A stretch of 20,888 bases of DNA. Origin: Ignavibacteriota bacterium. Its GTDB lineage: Bacteria > Bacteroidota > Ignavibacteria > Tepidaquicellales > Tepidaquicellaceae. The stretch spans positions 1 to 20,888 of the forward strand of contig PMIW01000093.1 of NCBI GenBank assembly GCA_003158365.1, in the 5' to 3' direction. The translations under genes and the position numbers were made by a program. Of this stretch, positions 1 to 8,018 are shown in pieces; within the stretch, counting starts at the first letter, position 1, and every line of letters begins with the position of its first letter. The notes below the pieces were generated by a model that ran no database searches, had not been told where the DNA came from, and was given only the letters and a program-made list of their open reading frames with translations.

Positions 1-30
1 AATAATAACTTATATATAATTTTTTGTATT

Positions 31-60
31 AAACCCACTGATTAATCCGTGGGTTTTTTA
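31..60 (+). terminator. Rho-independent terminator of a gene left of the window
   Basis: An 8-bp perfect stem (AAACCCAC at 31-38 with GTGGGTTT at 49-56) encloses a 10-base loop and runs straight into a T tract. The T tail lies on the right, so it would stop a plus-strand transcript entering from outside the window. Confidence 0.8.
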
Positions 61-83
61 TTATCAATAGAAATTTCTCTTTC

Positions 84-110
84 TTTCGGAACATTAATAT
101 TTTATTTTCG
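84..110 (+). promoter_or_regulatory. Weak candidate promoter for the M1 peptidase gene
   Basis: TATTTTCG at 103-110 matches the Bacteroidota -7 element TAnnTTTG with one mismatch. A TTTC at 84-87, about 15 bases upstream of it, could be a degenerate -33 element. It lies 28 bases before the start codon. Both elements are imperfect, so this is tentative. Confidence 0.25.
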
Positions 111-138
111 TTAAATAAATAAGAATTAAACATTTATA

Positions 139-1776
139 ATGAATAAAAATATTTCTTTTTATCTTTTAATAATATTTTCATTTTTGTGTAATTCTATATT
201 TTCGCAAATTACTTCTGATTCCCGGCACTCTTTCGATGTTTTGAATTATACTCTGAACCTGGATATTTATAAATGCTTTATAAACCCTTATCCATATTCA
301 TTTTCAGCTGTCGAAGAGATTACATTTAACCCTAACGAAAAGATTAATTATATTTCTCTTGATGCATCAAGTAATATGTTAATTATAGATTCGGTTACTG
401 GCAGCATTTCTTCCGTAAAGCATTCAAATAACCTTCTGACAATTAATTTCAGGAAAGAACTGAATATTAACGATACTGCTACTATAAAAATATTTTACAG
501 GCATAAAAACATTAGGGATGACGTTTTCTATGTTCATAGCGGAATGGTATTCACGGACTGCGAACCCGAAGGCGCCCGAAACTGGTTCCCCTGCTGGGAT
601 AAGCCTTCAGATAAGGCTGCACTGAACCTTGTTGCGAAAGTTCCTGCTAGTGTAAAACTCGGTTCCAACGGCAGATTAGCTGATTCTGTAAAAACAGGTG
701 ATACGATTTATTATAACTGGATAAGCCGCGACCCTGTTGCTACTTATTTGATATCCATAATCGGAAAAGTAAATTACAATCTTGATGTTGAATACTGGAA
801 AAACCCGAATAACCCGAATGAAAAACTCGAGCTAAGATATTACTGGAATCAGGGTGAAAGCGTAACAGCTTTAAGCCATATTAAAAGTACAATGAAAGAA
901 GTTTTAAATTTTTTCACGGAAAAATTCGGACCTCATCCATTTGAAAAAAACGGATTTGCCACAGTAAGCTCGGGAAGCCAGTTTCCCTGGGGAGGGATGG
1001 AGAATCAATCGCTTACAACACTCGGTTATAATGACTGGAATGAAGGCACAGTAGTTCACGAATTTGCACACCAGTATTTCGGAGATATGATTTCACCTCA
1101 GTCGTGGGCAGATGTGTGGCTTAACGAAGGTTTCGCAACATATTCAGAAGCACTCTGGAGTGAACATAAGAATAGTTATAAAGAATACAAAAATGAAATT
1201 TTGCAGTACGCTCAATATTACAGGTATGCCAATCCGGGTACGGCAATTTCTTCGGATGACTGGAAAATAAATATTCCCGATAAGGAAATGCTTTTTAATG
1301 TTGCCGTTACCTATTACAAAGGTGCCTGCGTTTTGCACCAGCTGAGATATGTTCTCGGAGATTCGATTTTTTTCGAAACTCTGAAATCATATGCTTCTGA
1401 TACTTCATTCAGATATAAAAATGCATCTATCAGAGATTTCAACGATAAGGTAAATTCAGTTACAGGTAAAGATTTTGACTGGTTCTTTAATGCCTGGATT
1501 TACCAGCCGAACCACCCTGTATATAAAAACAAATTCAATATGACTCAGGATAAAGACGGTAAATATAAACTGAATTACAAATTCATTCAGACTCAAAAAC
1601 AGTTTTTTCCAATGACGGCAGAAATACTGATTAAATTATCCGATGGACAGGAAGTATTAAAAAAAGTTTTCAATGAATATAATCTGCAGGAATTCGAATT
1701 TACTTTTGATAAAAAGCCCTCTTCGGTAATATTTGACCCGAATAATGATATTTTATTGAAAGAGATAGAAAATTAG
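139..1776 (+). CDS. Secreted M1-family zinc aminopeptidase
   Basis: This is a gluzincin aminopeptidase that removes N-terminal residues from peptides. A hydrophobic signal peptide (about residues 1-22, ending FSQ) sends it to the periplasm or outside. The M1 signatures are clear: GGMEN at 285-289 (substrate N-terminus binding), HEFAH at 307-311 and a third zinc ligand, E330, in NEGFA, giving HExxH-x18-E. The YxKG motif at 392-395 supplies the likely transition-state tyrosine, Y392. The N-terminal beta domain covers about 25-215, the catalytic domain about 230-460 and a short beta-rich tail 465-545. At 545 residues it lacks the large helical C-terminal domain of PepN/ERAP proteins and resembles the short secreted M1 peptidases common in the FCB group. 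It appears monocistronic, with a terminator on each side. Peptide scavenging is the probable role; the substrate is unknown. Confidence 0.93.
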   Translation: MNKNISFYLLIIFSFLCNSIFSQITSDSRHSFDVLNYTLNLDIYKCFINPYPYSFSAVEEITFNPNEKINYISLDASSNMLIIDSVTGSISSVKHSNNLLTINFRKELNINDTATIKIFYRHKNIRDDVFYVHSGMVFTDCEPEGARNWFPCWDKPSDKAALNLVAKVPASVKLGSNGRLADSVKTGDTIYYNWISRDPVATYLISIIGKVNYNLDVEYWKNPNNPNEKLELRYYWNQGESVTALSHIKSTMKEVLNFFTEKFGPHPFEKNGFATVSSGSQFPWGGMENQSLTTLGYNDWNEGTVVHEFAHQYFGDMISPQSWADVWLNEGFATYSEALWSEHKNSYKEYKNEILQYAQYYRYANPGTAISSDDWKINIPDKEMLFNVAVTYYKGACVLHQLRYVLGDSIFFETLKSYASDTSFRYKNASIRDFNDKVNSVTGKDFDWFFNAWIYQPNHPVYKNKFNMTQDKDGKYKLNYKFIQTQKQFFPMTAEILIKLSDGQEVLKKVFNEYNLQEFEFTFDKKPSSVIFDPNNDILLKEIEN

Positions 1777-1808
1777 AAGATTGTAAGATTGAAAGATTTG
1801 AAGATTGG
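1777..1808. repeat. 8-bp tandem repeat, four units, directly after a stop codon
   Basis: Four consecutive 8-base units follow the TAG stop of the M1 peptidase gene without a gap: AAGATTGT, AAGATTGA, AAGATTTG and AAGATTGG. The first five bases plus T are constant in all four; only the last two positions vary. It is non-coding and lies between converging genes. It could be a replication-slippage tract or one copy of a dispersed intergenic repeat. Confidence 0.7.
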
Positions 1809-1847
1809 AGGGTTAAAAGAAATATTTACTATTTGTGCGCTCTTTGC

Positions 1848-1870
1848 ATCCCGATGTTCTTTATCGGGAT
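1848..1870 (+). terminator. Perfect 8-bp hairpin between converging genes
   Basis: ATCCCGAT at 1848-1855 pairs perfectly with ATCGGGAT at 1863-1870 around a 7-base loop. On the plus strand it is followed by a T-rich run (TATTTATTTTTTG), fitting a terminator for the M1 peptidase gene. Its right arm touches the TAA stop of the converging MFS gene. On the minus strand no T tract follows, so it is less likely to stop that gene. Confidence 0.65.
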
Positions 1871-3144
1871 TATTTATTTTTTGCTATTTGTTCATTATTA
1901 TTTGCTGTTTCTTCTTTAACATACTTTAGCATAAAAATTCCGAGCAGAAAAAACACACCGACAGACAATACGGCAATCTTCTGTGATCCTGAAAGCCAGG
2001 AAACTAATCCGAATGTCAGCGGACCGAGCAGTGTTGAAGTCCTGTCGAACAATGCATAGAATCCGAAAAATTCAGTCTTGATTTCAATCGGTGTGATTTT
2101 TGTCATTAATGCTCTCGATAATGCCTGTGTCGAACCAAGGAATGTACCTGCAAATCCGCCTATTATAAAGAAGTAATGAATTCTGAAATTAGAAATTACA
2201 AGATAAGTATTTTTTTCTACAAAGAAAAAAATAAAGAATACAATTAATATCCAGAATATTAATGTAATTGCAATCGAACGCAGAATTCCGATTTTATCAC
2301 CAATAAACCCGAATAAAAATGAACCGATCATTGCTGTAATCTGCACAATAATAAAAAATATTGCAAGTTCTGTCACTGTAAAGGAAAGTGATTTACTTGC
2401 ATAAATTCCCGAGAAGAATATAATGGTATTTACTGCATCGATATACAGGAAAAATGAAATTAAGAAATTCTTTAGATTCTTATATTTATTAACATGTTTT
2501 AACGTATCTGTAACTTTAATAAATCCGTAAGTAAAATAATTGATTTTCTGCTGGGCAATATCAGGATGAATTTTTTTCTCCTTCAAAAATAAAAATAGCG
2601 GAAGTGAAAATACAATGAAGAATATTGAAGTTATTACGAATAGAATATCAGGCCTGTCTTTAAACGGGAATACAAGTATAACAGCAGAAAGTGACCCTAC
2701 ATATCCTACTCCATAGCCGATGGCAGATACTTTATTATAATACTTTTCCTCAACAATATCGGATATGAATGCATCATAAAAAGTTAAACCTGTTTGGAAT
2801 CCCACATTGGAAATTACAAAAAGAAAAACTGCAAATAAAATAGTACCCGGACCGGTAAAATACATTAATGCAGTCGGAATAACCGCAAGCAGAGTAAAGA
2901 AAAGCAGAAAACTTTTTTTATTTGAAGAATGGTCGGCAAGTGCACCGCAGACCGGATTCAAAACCGCAGATATTATCATTGATATATTTATGGCAAGAGA
3001 CCAGTAAAAATCCCCAATTGGCTGCTTCATGCAAATAACATCGGTGAAATATATGGCAAACACGAAAGCAACGACTATAACGGCGTAAGAAGAATTTGCG
3101 AAATCAAAAAGCGACCAGATAAAGACCTGCCCTTTATTCTTCAT
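1870..3144 (-). CDS. MFS transporter of the UMF1/Atg22-like family
   Basis: This is a 424-residue inner-membrane permease with about 12 hydrophobic segments in two halves. The N-terminus carries the hallmark of the UMF1/Atg22-like branch of the major facilitator superfamily, W10-SLFDFANSSY, at the start of helix 1. A motif-A-like loop, GALADHSSNKK, lies at about 67-77, and a related FGFIGDKIG recurs in the second half. Yeast Atg22 exports amino acids from vacuoles; bacterial members are mostly uncharacterised, so the substrate and direction of transport cannot be read here. It starts 4 bases after the nusB stop and is probably translated from the nusB transcript. There is no Shine-Dalgarno sequence. 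Confidence 0.85.
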   Translation of the reverse strand: MKNKGQVFIWSLFDFANSSYAVIVVAFVFAIYFTDVICMKQPIGDFYWSLAINISMIISAVLNPVCGALADHSSNKKSFLLFFTLLAVIPTALMYFTGPGTILFAVFLFVISNVGFQTGLTFYDAFISDIVEEKYYNKVSAIGYGVGYVGSLSAVILVFPFKDRPDILFVITSIFFIVFSLPLFLFLKEKKIHPDIAQQKINYFTYGFIKVTDTLKHVNKYKNLKNFLISFFLYIDAVNTIIFFSGIYASKSLSFTVTELAIFFIIVQITAMIGSFLFGFIGDKIGILRSIAITLIFWILIVFFIFFFVEKNTYLVISNFRIHYFFIIGGFAGTFLGSTQALSRALMTKITPIEIKTEFFGFYALFDRTSTLLGPLTFGLVSWLSGSQKIAVLSVGVFFLLGIFMLKYVKEETANNNEQIAKNK

Positions 3145-3148
3145 CTCA

Positions 3149-3607
3149 TTATTTTTTCTTTATATCAAGCAGTCCCCTGCCCTGTTTATCGAGCGTATTG
3201 TCGTTTCTCATATCTATTAAAATGGAATCAAGGATTCCGTTGACAAATTTTCCGCTCTGGTTTGTGCAAAAGCTTTTTGCAATTTCAATTGCCTCGTTTA
3301 TGGAAACTTTCGGGGGAATTTCGGGAAAATAAAGTAATTCGGTTAGACCTATCCGAAGAACAAGTTTATCGATTAAAGCAATCCTCTCGAATTCCCAGTG
3401 TTCAATTTTACCTTTAATAATTGCGTCTAACTTTTTTATGTTCTTCAACACATTATCAATTAAATCCGAAGCAAATTTATATTTTTCAGCATCCTGCAAA
3501 TCACTTAAAATATCTTTTTTTACTTTCTCTATCGGGTCATTCGCTATTTCGTATGCATACAGTACCTGCAATACCTTTATCCTTAAAACTCTTCGAGTTG
3601 ACTGCAT
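3149..3607 (-). CDS. nusB: Transcription antitermination protein NusB
   Basis: NusB binds boxA RNA together with ribosomal protein S10 and joins the antitermination complex that keeps RNA polymerase reading through rRNA operons. The 152-residue protein has the expected all-helical fold. The arginine-rich start (STRRVLRIKVLQVLYAYE) is the typical NusB opening and boxA-contact region. The C-terminal part (VSINEAIEIAKSF, then GKFVNGILDSI) is the best conserved block of the family and is intact. A lysine-rich tail of about 20 residues follows. A TAnnTTTG element lies 31 bases upstream. It is the first gene of a two-gene unit with the MFS transporter. Confidence 0.95.
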   Translation of the reverse strand: MQSTRRVLRIKVLQVLYAYEIANDPIEKVKKDILSDLQDAEKYKFASDLIDNVLKNIKKLDAIIKGKIEHWEFERIALIDKLVLRIGLTELLYFPEIPPKVSINEAIEIAKSFCTNQSGKFVNGILDSILIDMRNDNTLDKQGRGLLDIKKK

Positions 3608-3637
3608 CTAATTTATTATATATTTTAAAAATATTTT

Positions 3638-3645
3638 CAAACTTA
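3638..3645 (-). promoter_or_regulatory. TAnnTTTG promoter element upstream of nusB
   Basis: On the minus strand this reads TAAGTTTG, an exact match to the Bacteroidota -7 element, 31 bases before the nusB ATG. The predicted transcript would start about 20-25 bases before the ATG. No convincing -33 TTTG is seen at the usual spacing; the nearest TTG is only 13 bases upstream. Confidence 0.45.
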
Positions 3646-3673
3646 ATATTACGGTTTTCAATTATACATTTCT

Positions 3674-4666
3674 CTATCCGATACCGAACATCCAGAAAAA
3701 GAGAACTGCAATGCTCTCCTTAATACTGAAGTTTATCTGGCTTTCTGTAGACAGCGGAGTATCGGATGCAAAGCAATCTACATTCATATTATTGAATTTA
3801 CATATTTCCGTTGTTCTAAACAAATGAAAATTATCTGAGATTAATATTATCCTGCTCCAGTTGTGTTTTCTGTAATATTTGTCCCTTACAAAATGAATCT
3901 GCTCAATCGTCGAATTTGATTTGACCTCAACAATCAGGTTCTTTTCATCCACTCCGTATTTTTTCAATTCGTTTTTCTCGACTTCTGCTTCAGTCAGTTC
4001 ATTCGGCGAACCGCCCCCGGTCAGGATTAATTTCTGAACGATTTTTTTCTGGTAAAGTTCAAAACCTTTATTTATCCGCTCTCTTAGAACAGGTGATGGC
4101 CTGTTCCCACCCCAGACGGCTGCACCAAGAATCACTCCTGCATCGGCTTTTCTGCCTCCGTTTGCATATATTTCAGAATCATCCTTAAAATTATATACCT
4201 GATAAATATTCAATAAAAACCCTGTTAAAGCAACAATTAACAAAATACCTATGTTATTAAATATATGCAGCATTTTAGAGCGGGAAAAACTAATTGTAAT
4301 CAGAGAAACCAGGACATAATAAAAACAAAGCAGAAAAGTCAGTGAAAATGTAACCTTGTAATCCTTATCGGAAAAGCCAATTGATATAAACAATGAAACT
4401 AATCCGGAAAGTGAAATGAACAGAAGTAATATGAGACTTAGAATATGATATTTCGCCTTTGAAAAAAGATTATAAAAAACAAAGAATATAAAAACGGCTA
4501 ATGATATCAGGGTGATAATATTCCCGGTTTTTTTCAGGCTGAATTCAGAAAGAAAAATATTCTGGTTGCTGTATCTTATGTATGTCAATAAAAATCCAGA
4601 GATTATGGAGATAATCAAGAGCAGTATCAATAATATATTTTTATTCTTAAACAACAATAAAATCAA
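3674..4666 (-). CDS. Membrane protein with a C-terminal YdcF/SanA-like DUF218 domain
   Basis: The first 160 residues hold about five transmembrane helices (near 10-30, 50-70, 74-96, 105-127 and 138-158). The soluble DUF218 domain covers about 174-305. Its family landmarks are present: VILGAAVWGG (178-187), LTGGGS (215-220), SNSTIEQ (250-256) and SDNFHLFRT (277-285). DUF218 proteins such as ElyC, SanA and YdcF are linked to envelope integrity, in ElyC's case to lipid-carrier and peptidoglycan metabolism, but their biochemistry is unsettled. The start must be TTG: no in-frame ATG occurs between the upstream stop and residue 131, and the TTG places the first helix correctly. It is divergent from tmk across 93 bases. 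nusB follows 66 bases downstream with its own promoter element. Confidence 0.8.
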   Translation of the reverse strand: MILLLFKNKNILLILLLIISIISGFLLTYIRYSNQNIFLSEFSLKKTGNIITLISLAVFIFFVFYNLFSKAKYHILSLILLLFISLSGLVSLFISIGFSDKDYKVTFSLTFLLCFYYVLVSLITISFSRSKMLHIFNNIGILLIVALTGFLLNIYQVYNFKDDSEIYANGGRKADAGVILGAAVWGGNRPSPVLRERINKGFELYQKKIVQKLILTGGGSPNELTEAEVEKNELKKYGVDEKNLIVEVKSNSTIEQIHFVRDKYYRKHNWSRIILISDNFHLFRTTEICKFNNMNVDCFASDTPLSTESQINFSIKESIAVLFFWMFGIG

Positions 4667-4708
4667 TAAACAATTTATATAACTACAAATTAATTAAAAA
4701 ATTTTTAT

Positions 4709-4739
4709 TTTGAAATTGCTTTAAAAAATATATAATTTG
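4709..4739 (+). promoter_or_regulatory. Candidate promoter of the tmk-ctpA-SPFH-dipeptidase run
   Basis: TTTG at 4709-4712 is followed 18 bases later by TATAATTTG (4731-4739), a near match to TAnnTTTG that is off by one base in internal spacing. It sits 20 bases before the tmk ATG, in the 93-base gap between divergent genes. No equally good element was seen for the minus-strand gene. Confidence 0.38.
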
Positions 4740-4759
4740 AGTATAAAATATCATTTATT

Positions 4760-5374
4760 ATGTTTATTACATTCGAAGGCATTGATTTAAGCGGAAAATC
4801 CACACAGGCAAGGCTTTTATATGATAAACTCGTGAAAAACAGGAAAAAAGTAATTTTGGTCCGGGAACCGGGAGGAACATTAATTTCGGAAAAAATCAGA
4901 AAAATTCTGCTTGATAAAGAAAACAGCAAAATGAAGTATATTACTGAGTTTCTGCTTTTCTCTGCATCCCGTCATCAGCTGACCGAAGAAATTATCAAAC
5001 CATCATTAAAAAAAAACTATATCGTAATTTGCGACAGATATTATGATTCATCAACTGCATACCAGGGATACGGGGGTAAAATAGATTTGAGCATAATAAA
5101 ACAGGTAAATAGAATTGCGACTAATAATCTTGTTCCTGACCTTTCATTTCTTATAGATATTGATTATAGTGAAAATATAAGGCGAAGAGAATTATCCGGA
5201 AAAAGCCACGACAGAATTGAACAGAAAGAAAAAAATTATTATAAAAAAGTTATTTCAGGATACAGAACTTTAGCTGAAATCGATAAAAAAAGATTCAGAA
5301 TTATAGACGGTAAAAAAGAAATTGATAATATACACAAAGAAATTACCGGAATTATTAATAAAACAAAAAAGTAA
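4760..5374 (+). CDS. tmk: Thymidylate kinase
   Basis: This cytoplasmic enzyme phosphorylates dTMP to dTDP with ATP, an essential step in dTTP synthesis. The P-loop is FEGIDLSGKST (5-15), with K13 as the phosphate-binding lysine. REPGGT (35-40) and DRYYDSSTAYQG (92-103) are the nucleotide- and dTMP-binding blocks. The LID region (RRRELSGKSHDRIE, about 141-154) is intact. The 204-residue length is normal. The Ser before the P-loop Gly-Lys-Ser, where many bacteria have Ala or Gly, is a tolerated variant. It is the first gene of a closely spaced plus-strand run; ctpA starts 18 bases after its stop. There is no Shine-Dalgarno sequence. Confidence 0.96.
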   Translation: MFITFEGIDLSGKSTQARLLYDKLVKNRKKVILVREPGGTLISEKIRKILLDKENSKMKYITEFLLFSASRHQLTEEIIKPSLKKNYIVICDRYYDSSTAYQGYGGKIDLSIIKQVNRIATNNLVPDLSFLIDIDYSENIRRRELSGKSHDRIEQKEKNYYKKVISGYRTLAEIDKKRFRIIDGKKEIDNIHKEITGIINKTKK

Positions 5375-5392
5375 TTTACATTAATATAATAT

Positions 5393-7066
5393 ATGAAAAA
5401 GAAACTGAAAACACGCGGCATAATACCTCTTTTATTCGTTGTATTTATGTTCGCATCGTTTCTTCTCGGAACGACATATAAAAAAGAAACGGACATATTC
5501 GACAGGATTAACAGGAATATGGATATATTCGGAAAAGTTTACAAGGAAATCGCGTTAAACTATGTTGATGCAATAGACGTTGATAAATTTTTCAGATTGG
5601 GAATCGAAGGAATGCTCGGCAGCCTGGACCCGTATACTGTATATTATGACGATAAAACAAGAGATGTACTGGATTTAATTACAACCGGTAAATACGGCGG
5701 GGTAGGAATTACAATCGAAATGAGGGATTCATTGATAAGAATTACCGACATTATGAACGGATACGAGGCGCAAAGAAAAGGACTCAGAATAGGAGACAGA
5801 GTTCTTCAAATTGATAATCAGGATATCACCGGATTTCAGCTTGATAAAATAAGACAGATTGTAAGAGGTGAACCCGGTTCCAAAATGCAAATGAAAATTG
5901 AGAGAGAAAACGAAGCAATTGATTTCGAATTAACACGTCAGGAAATTACTCTTAAAAATATTTCCTATTCGGGATATGTAGGTTCGGAAAATGACGGTAT
6001 TGCTTATATAAAACTGGACAGATTCACGAGTAACTCCGAAAGTGAAGTGGAAAATACCTTAAAAACCTTTAAAGCACAGAATAATCTGAAAGGTGTGATA
6101 CTTGATTTGAGGAATAACGGCGGGGGCTTACTGGATGCAGCTATAGGAATATTAAGTAAATTCCTGGATAAAAACAGTTTTCTTCTTACTACACGTGGAA
6201 ACAATAAAGAATCCGAAAAGAAATTCTTTTCAAAAGAAAATCCTATTGTTACAAAAGATATTCCTGTAGTAGTTTTAATTAATCTGAACACCGCCTCTGC
6301 TTCTGAAATTGTTGCGGGAGCTATGCAGGACCTAGACAGGGGTGTTATTGTCGGCAGCAAGTCATTTGGAAAGGGACTTGTCCAGCAAATCAAGGATTTA
6401 AACAATGATTCGAGATTAAAGATTACAACATCCCGTTATTTCACGCCTTCAGGCAGATGGATACAGGAAAAAAATTATTTCAAGGAAAATAAGTCAGGCG
6501 TATTCCTTAATACCGAATCCTTTCAGCAAACAGAATTTAAGACATTAAACGGCAGATTGGTTTATGCAAACGGCGGAATAACTCCTGATGTTGAAATAAA
6601 ACTTGAGCCTGAAAGTGAAATTCATTCGGCACTCCTGATGAAAGATATGTTCTTTAAATTTGCAAATTATTATCTGGAAAATCATCCGGGTATAAAAATT
6701 TTCAAATGTACCGATAATATATTCGAAGAATTCAAAAACTTCGCAAGCTCAAAAAACTTTTTTTATCAATCGGAAGCAGATAAAAAGCTGGGTGATTTAA
6801 AGCTAATTGGCAGTAAAAAAAGTTTTTCTTCTAATTACTATGATTATATTAACAGGCTCGAGAAAGAGATTTCATATGAAAAGTCGCTTGAATTCGAAAA
6901 TGCAAAAGAAGAACTTGAAAGAAATATCGAAGCTGAAATAAATAAAATGATAATAACCGAATCGGAGCAGATTACTGCTACTTTCGATTCGGATAAACAG
7001 CTCCAGGAAGCAATAAGCGTGATAAAAGATAAAAATCAATACAATAAGATTTTAGGAATTCTGTAA
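5393..7066 (+). CDS. ctpA: C-terminal processing protease (S41 family)
   Basis: This is a membrane-anchored periplasmic serine protease of the CtpA/Prc family, which trims or degrades proteins from their C-termini. Residues 1-27 are a basic stretch plus a hydrophobic signal/anchor. A PDZ domain covers about 95-180 (GGVGITIEM, then GLRIGDRVLQID). The protease core follows, with GVILDLRNNGGG (234-245), the nucleophile S302 in NTASASE, the base K327 in SFGKG and Q331, giving the expected Ser-Lys-Gln arrangement with 25 residues between Ser and Lys. About 150 residues after the core (410-557) form a charged, mostly helical extension of the kind found in FCB-group members. It sits 26 bases upstream of the SPFH gene. 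The substrate is unknown. I use the symbol in the family sense; orthology to a specific CtpA is not shown. Confidence 0.92.
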   Translation: MKKKLKTRGIIPLLFVVFMFASFLLGTTYKKETDIFDRINRNMDIFGKVYKEIALNYVDAIDVDKFFRLGIEGMLGSLDPYTVYYDDKTRDVLDLITTGKYGGVGITIEMRDSLIRITDIMNGYEAQRKGLRIGDRVLQIDNQDITGFQLDKIRQIVRGEPGSKMQMKIERENEAIDFELTRQEITLKNISYSGYVGSENDGIAYIKLDRFTSNSESEVENTLKTFKAQNNLKGVILDLRNNGGGLLDAAIGILSKFLDKNSFLLTTRGNNKESEKKFFSKENPIVTKDIPVVVLINLNTASASEIVAGAMQDLDRGVIVGSKSFGKGLVQQIKDLNNDSRLKITTSRYFTPSGRWIQEKNYFKENKSGVFLNTESFQQTEFKTLNGRLVYANGGITPDVEIKLEPESEIHSALLMKDMFFKFANYYLENHPGIKIFKCTDNIFEEFKNFASSKNFFYQSEADKKLGDLKLIGSKKSFSSNYYDYINRLEKEISYEKSLEFENAKEELERNIEAEINKMIITESEQITATFDSDKQLQEAISVIKDKNQYNKILGIL

Positions 7067-7092
7067 TTTTTTATAAATTTTAATTTAATAAA

Positions 7093-8013
7093 ATGATTAC
7101 CTTAATTATCTTCCTGCTTGTTATCCTTATTATATCCTTCTTACTTAACAAGCAAGCAAAAGAAAATCCGCAGCTTAATAAAGTTATCGGATTGTTCAGA
7201 GTGATATTAATTATAGGAATTTTTATCGGCGTTATTTTTTCGGCTCTTGTTCAAATCGGGCCCGGACAAATAGGCGTAACTATACTTTTCGGAAATGTAC
7301 AGGATAATGTTCTCAAAAGCGGATTAAATTTTGTCAATCCGTTAGTCGAGGTTGAAAAACTCGACGTTAAAACTCAGGCATATACAATGAGCGGTATAAA
7401 GGATGAAGGGGCAGTTAAAGGAGATGATGCGATTGTTACGCTTTCATCAGACGGACTAACGCTAAAACTTGATGTTACAGTCTGGTTCAGACTAAGTGAA
7501 ACAGAAGCTCCGAATTTGCTCAGAACGCTTGGGATAGATTATATGGAAAAAATTGTAAGGCCTGCATCAAGAACTGCTTTAAGAGATGTAAGTGTTAAAT
7601 ACAACGCAACAGACATATATTCTTCGAAGAGAGATGATTTTGTAAATGACATTACAAAAAATCTGGAAAAATCTTTTGAAGGGAGAGGAATAGTTCTTGA
7701 AAAGGTTTTATTGCGTAATGTCGAATTACCCGACAAAGTTAAAGAAGCAATCGATGAAAAAATTGCAGCCGAACAGAGAGCCCAGCAGATGGTTTATGTG
7801 CTCCAAAAAGAAAATCAGGAAGCTGAACGTAAACAAGTAGAAGCAAGAGGAGTTTCCGAAGCACAGAAGATTATCTCAAGTACAATCAGTCCTCAGTATC
7901 TTCAGTGGAAGTACATTGAAACACTTAAGGATTTAATGAATTCAAAAAATAATACAATTGTTATAACACCGTACGACCAAAAGTTAACACCACTATTAAA
8001 TTTGAATAAATAA
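7093..8013 (+). CDS. Prohibitin-like SPFH/Band 7 membrane protein
   Basis: The protein has two N-terminal hydrophobic segments (about 2-18 and 33-53). The SPFH domain begins IGPGQIGVTILFGNVQ (55-70) and runs to about residue 220. A charged helical coiled-coil region (EAIDEKIAAEQRAQQM, then ENQEAERKQVEARG) fits ring or cage assembly as in prohibitins and HflK/C. Its 306-residue length is typical of a prohibitin-like protein, and the PHB-type sequence fits better than HflC. Such proteins organise membrane domains and often control membrane proteases; that role is family knowledge. Here the neighbour is a CtpA-type protease, but the cleavage partner cannot be deduced. The dipeptidase gene follows 5 bases after the stop. 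Confidence 0.88.
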   Translation: MITLIIFLLVILIISFLLNKQAKENPQLNKVIGLFRVILIIGIFIGVIFSALVQIGPGQIGVTILFGNVQDNVLKSGLNFVNPLVEVEKLDVKTQAYTMSGIKDEGAVKGDDAIVTLSSDGLTLKLDVTVWFRLSETEAPNLLRTLGIDYMEKIVRPASRTALRDVSVKYNATDIYSSKRDDFVNDITKNLEKSFEGRGIVLEKVLLRNVELPDKVKEAIDEKIAAEQRAQQMVYVLQKENQEAERKQVEARGVSEAQKIISSTISPQYLQWKYIETLKDLMNSKNNTIVITPYDQKLTPLLNLNK

Positions 8014-8018
8014 AAATA

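Noticed and set aside
1835..2059. 74-codon plus-strand frame
   Set aside because: It lies mostly antisense to the MFS gene, has no family resemblance, and begins within the hairpin region; it is a by-product of the opposite strand's codon use.
3421..3723. 100-codon plus-strand frame across the nusB start
   Set aside because: It is antisense to nusB and its promoter region, with a composition typical of a shadow frame.
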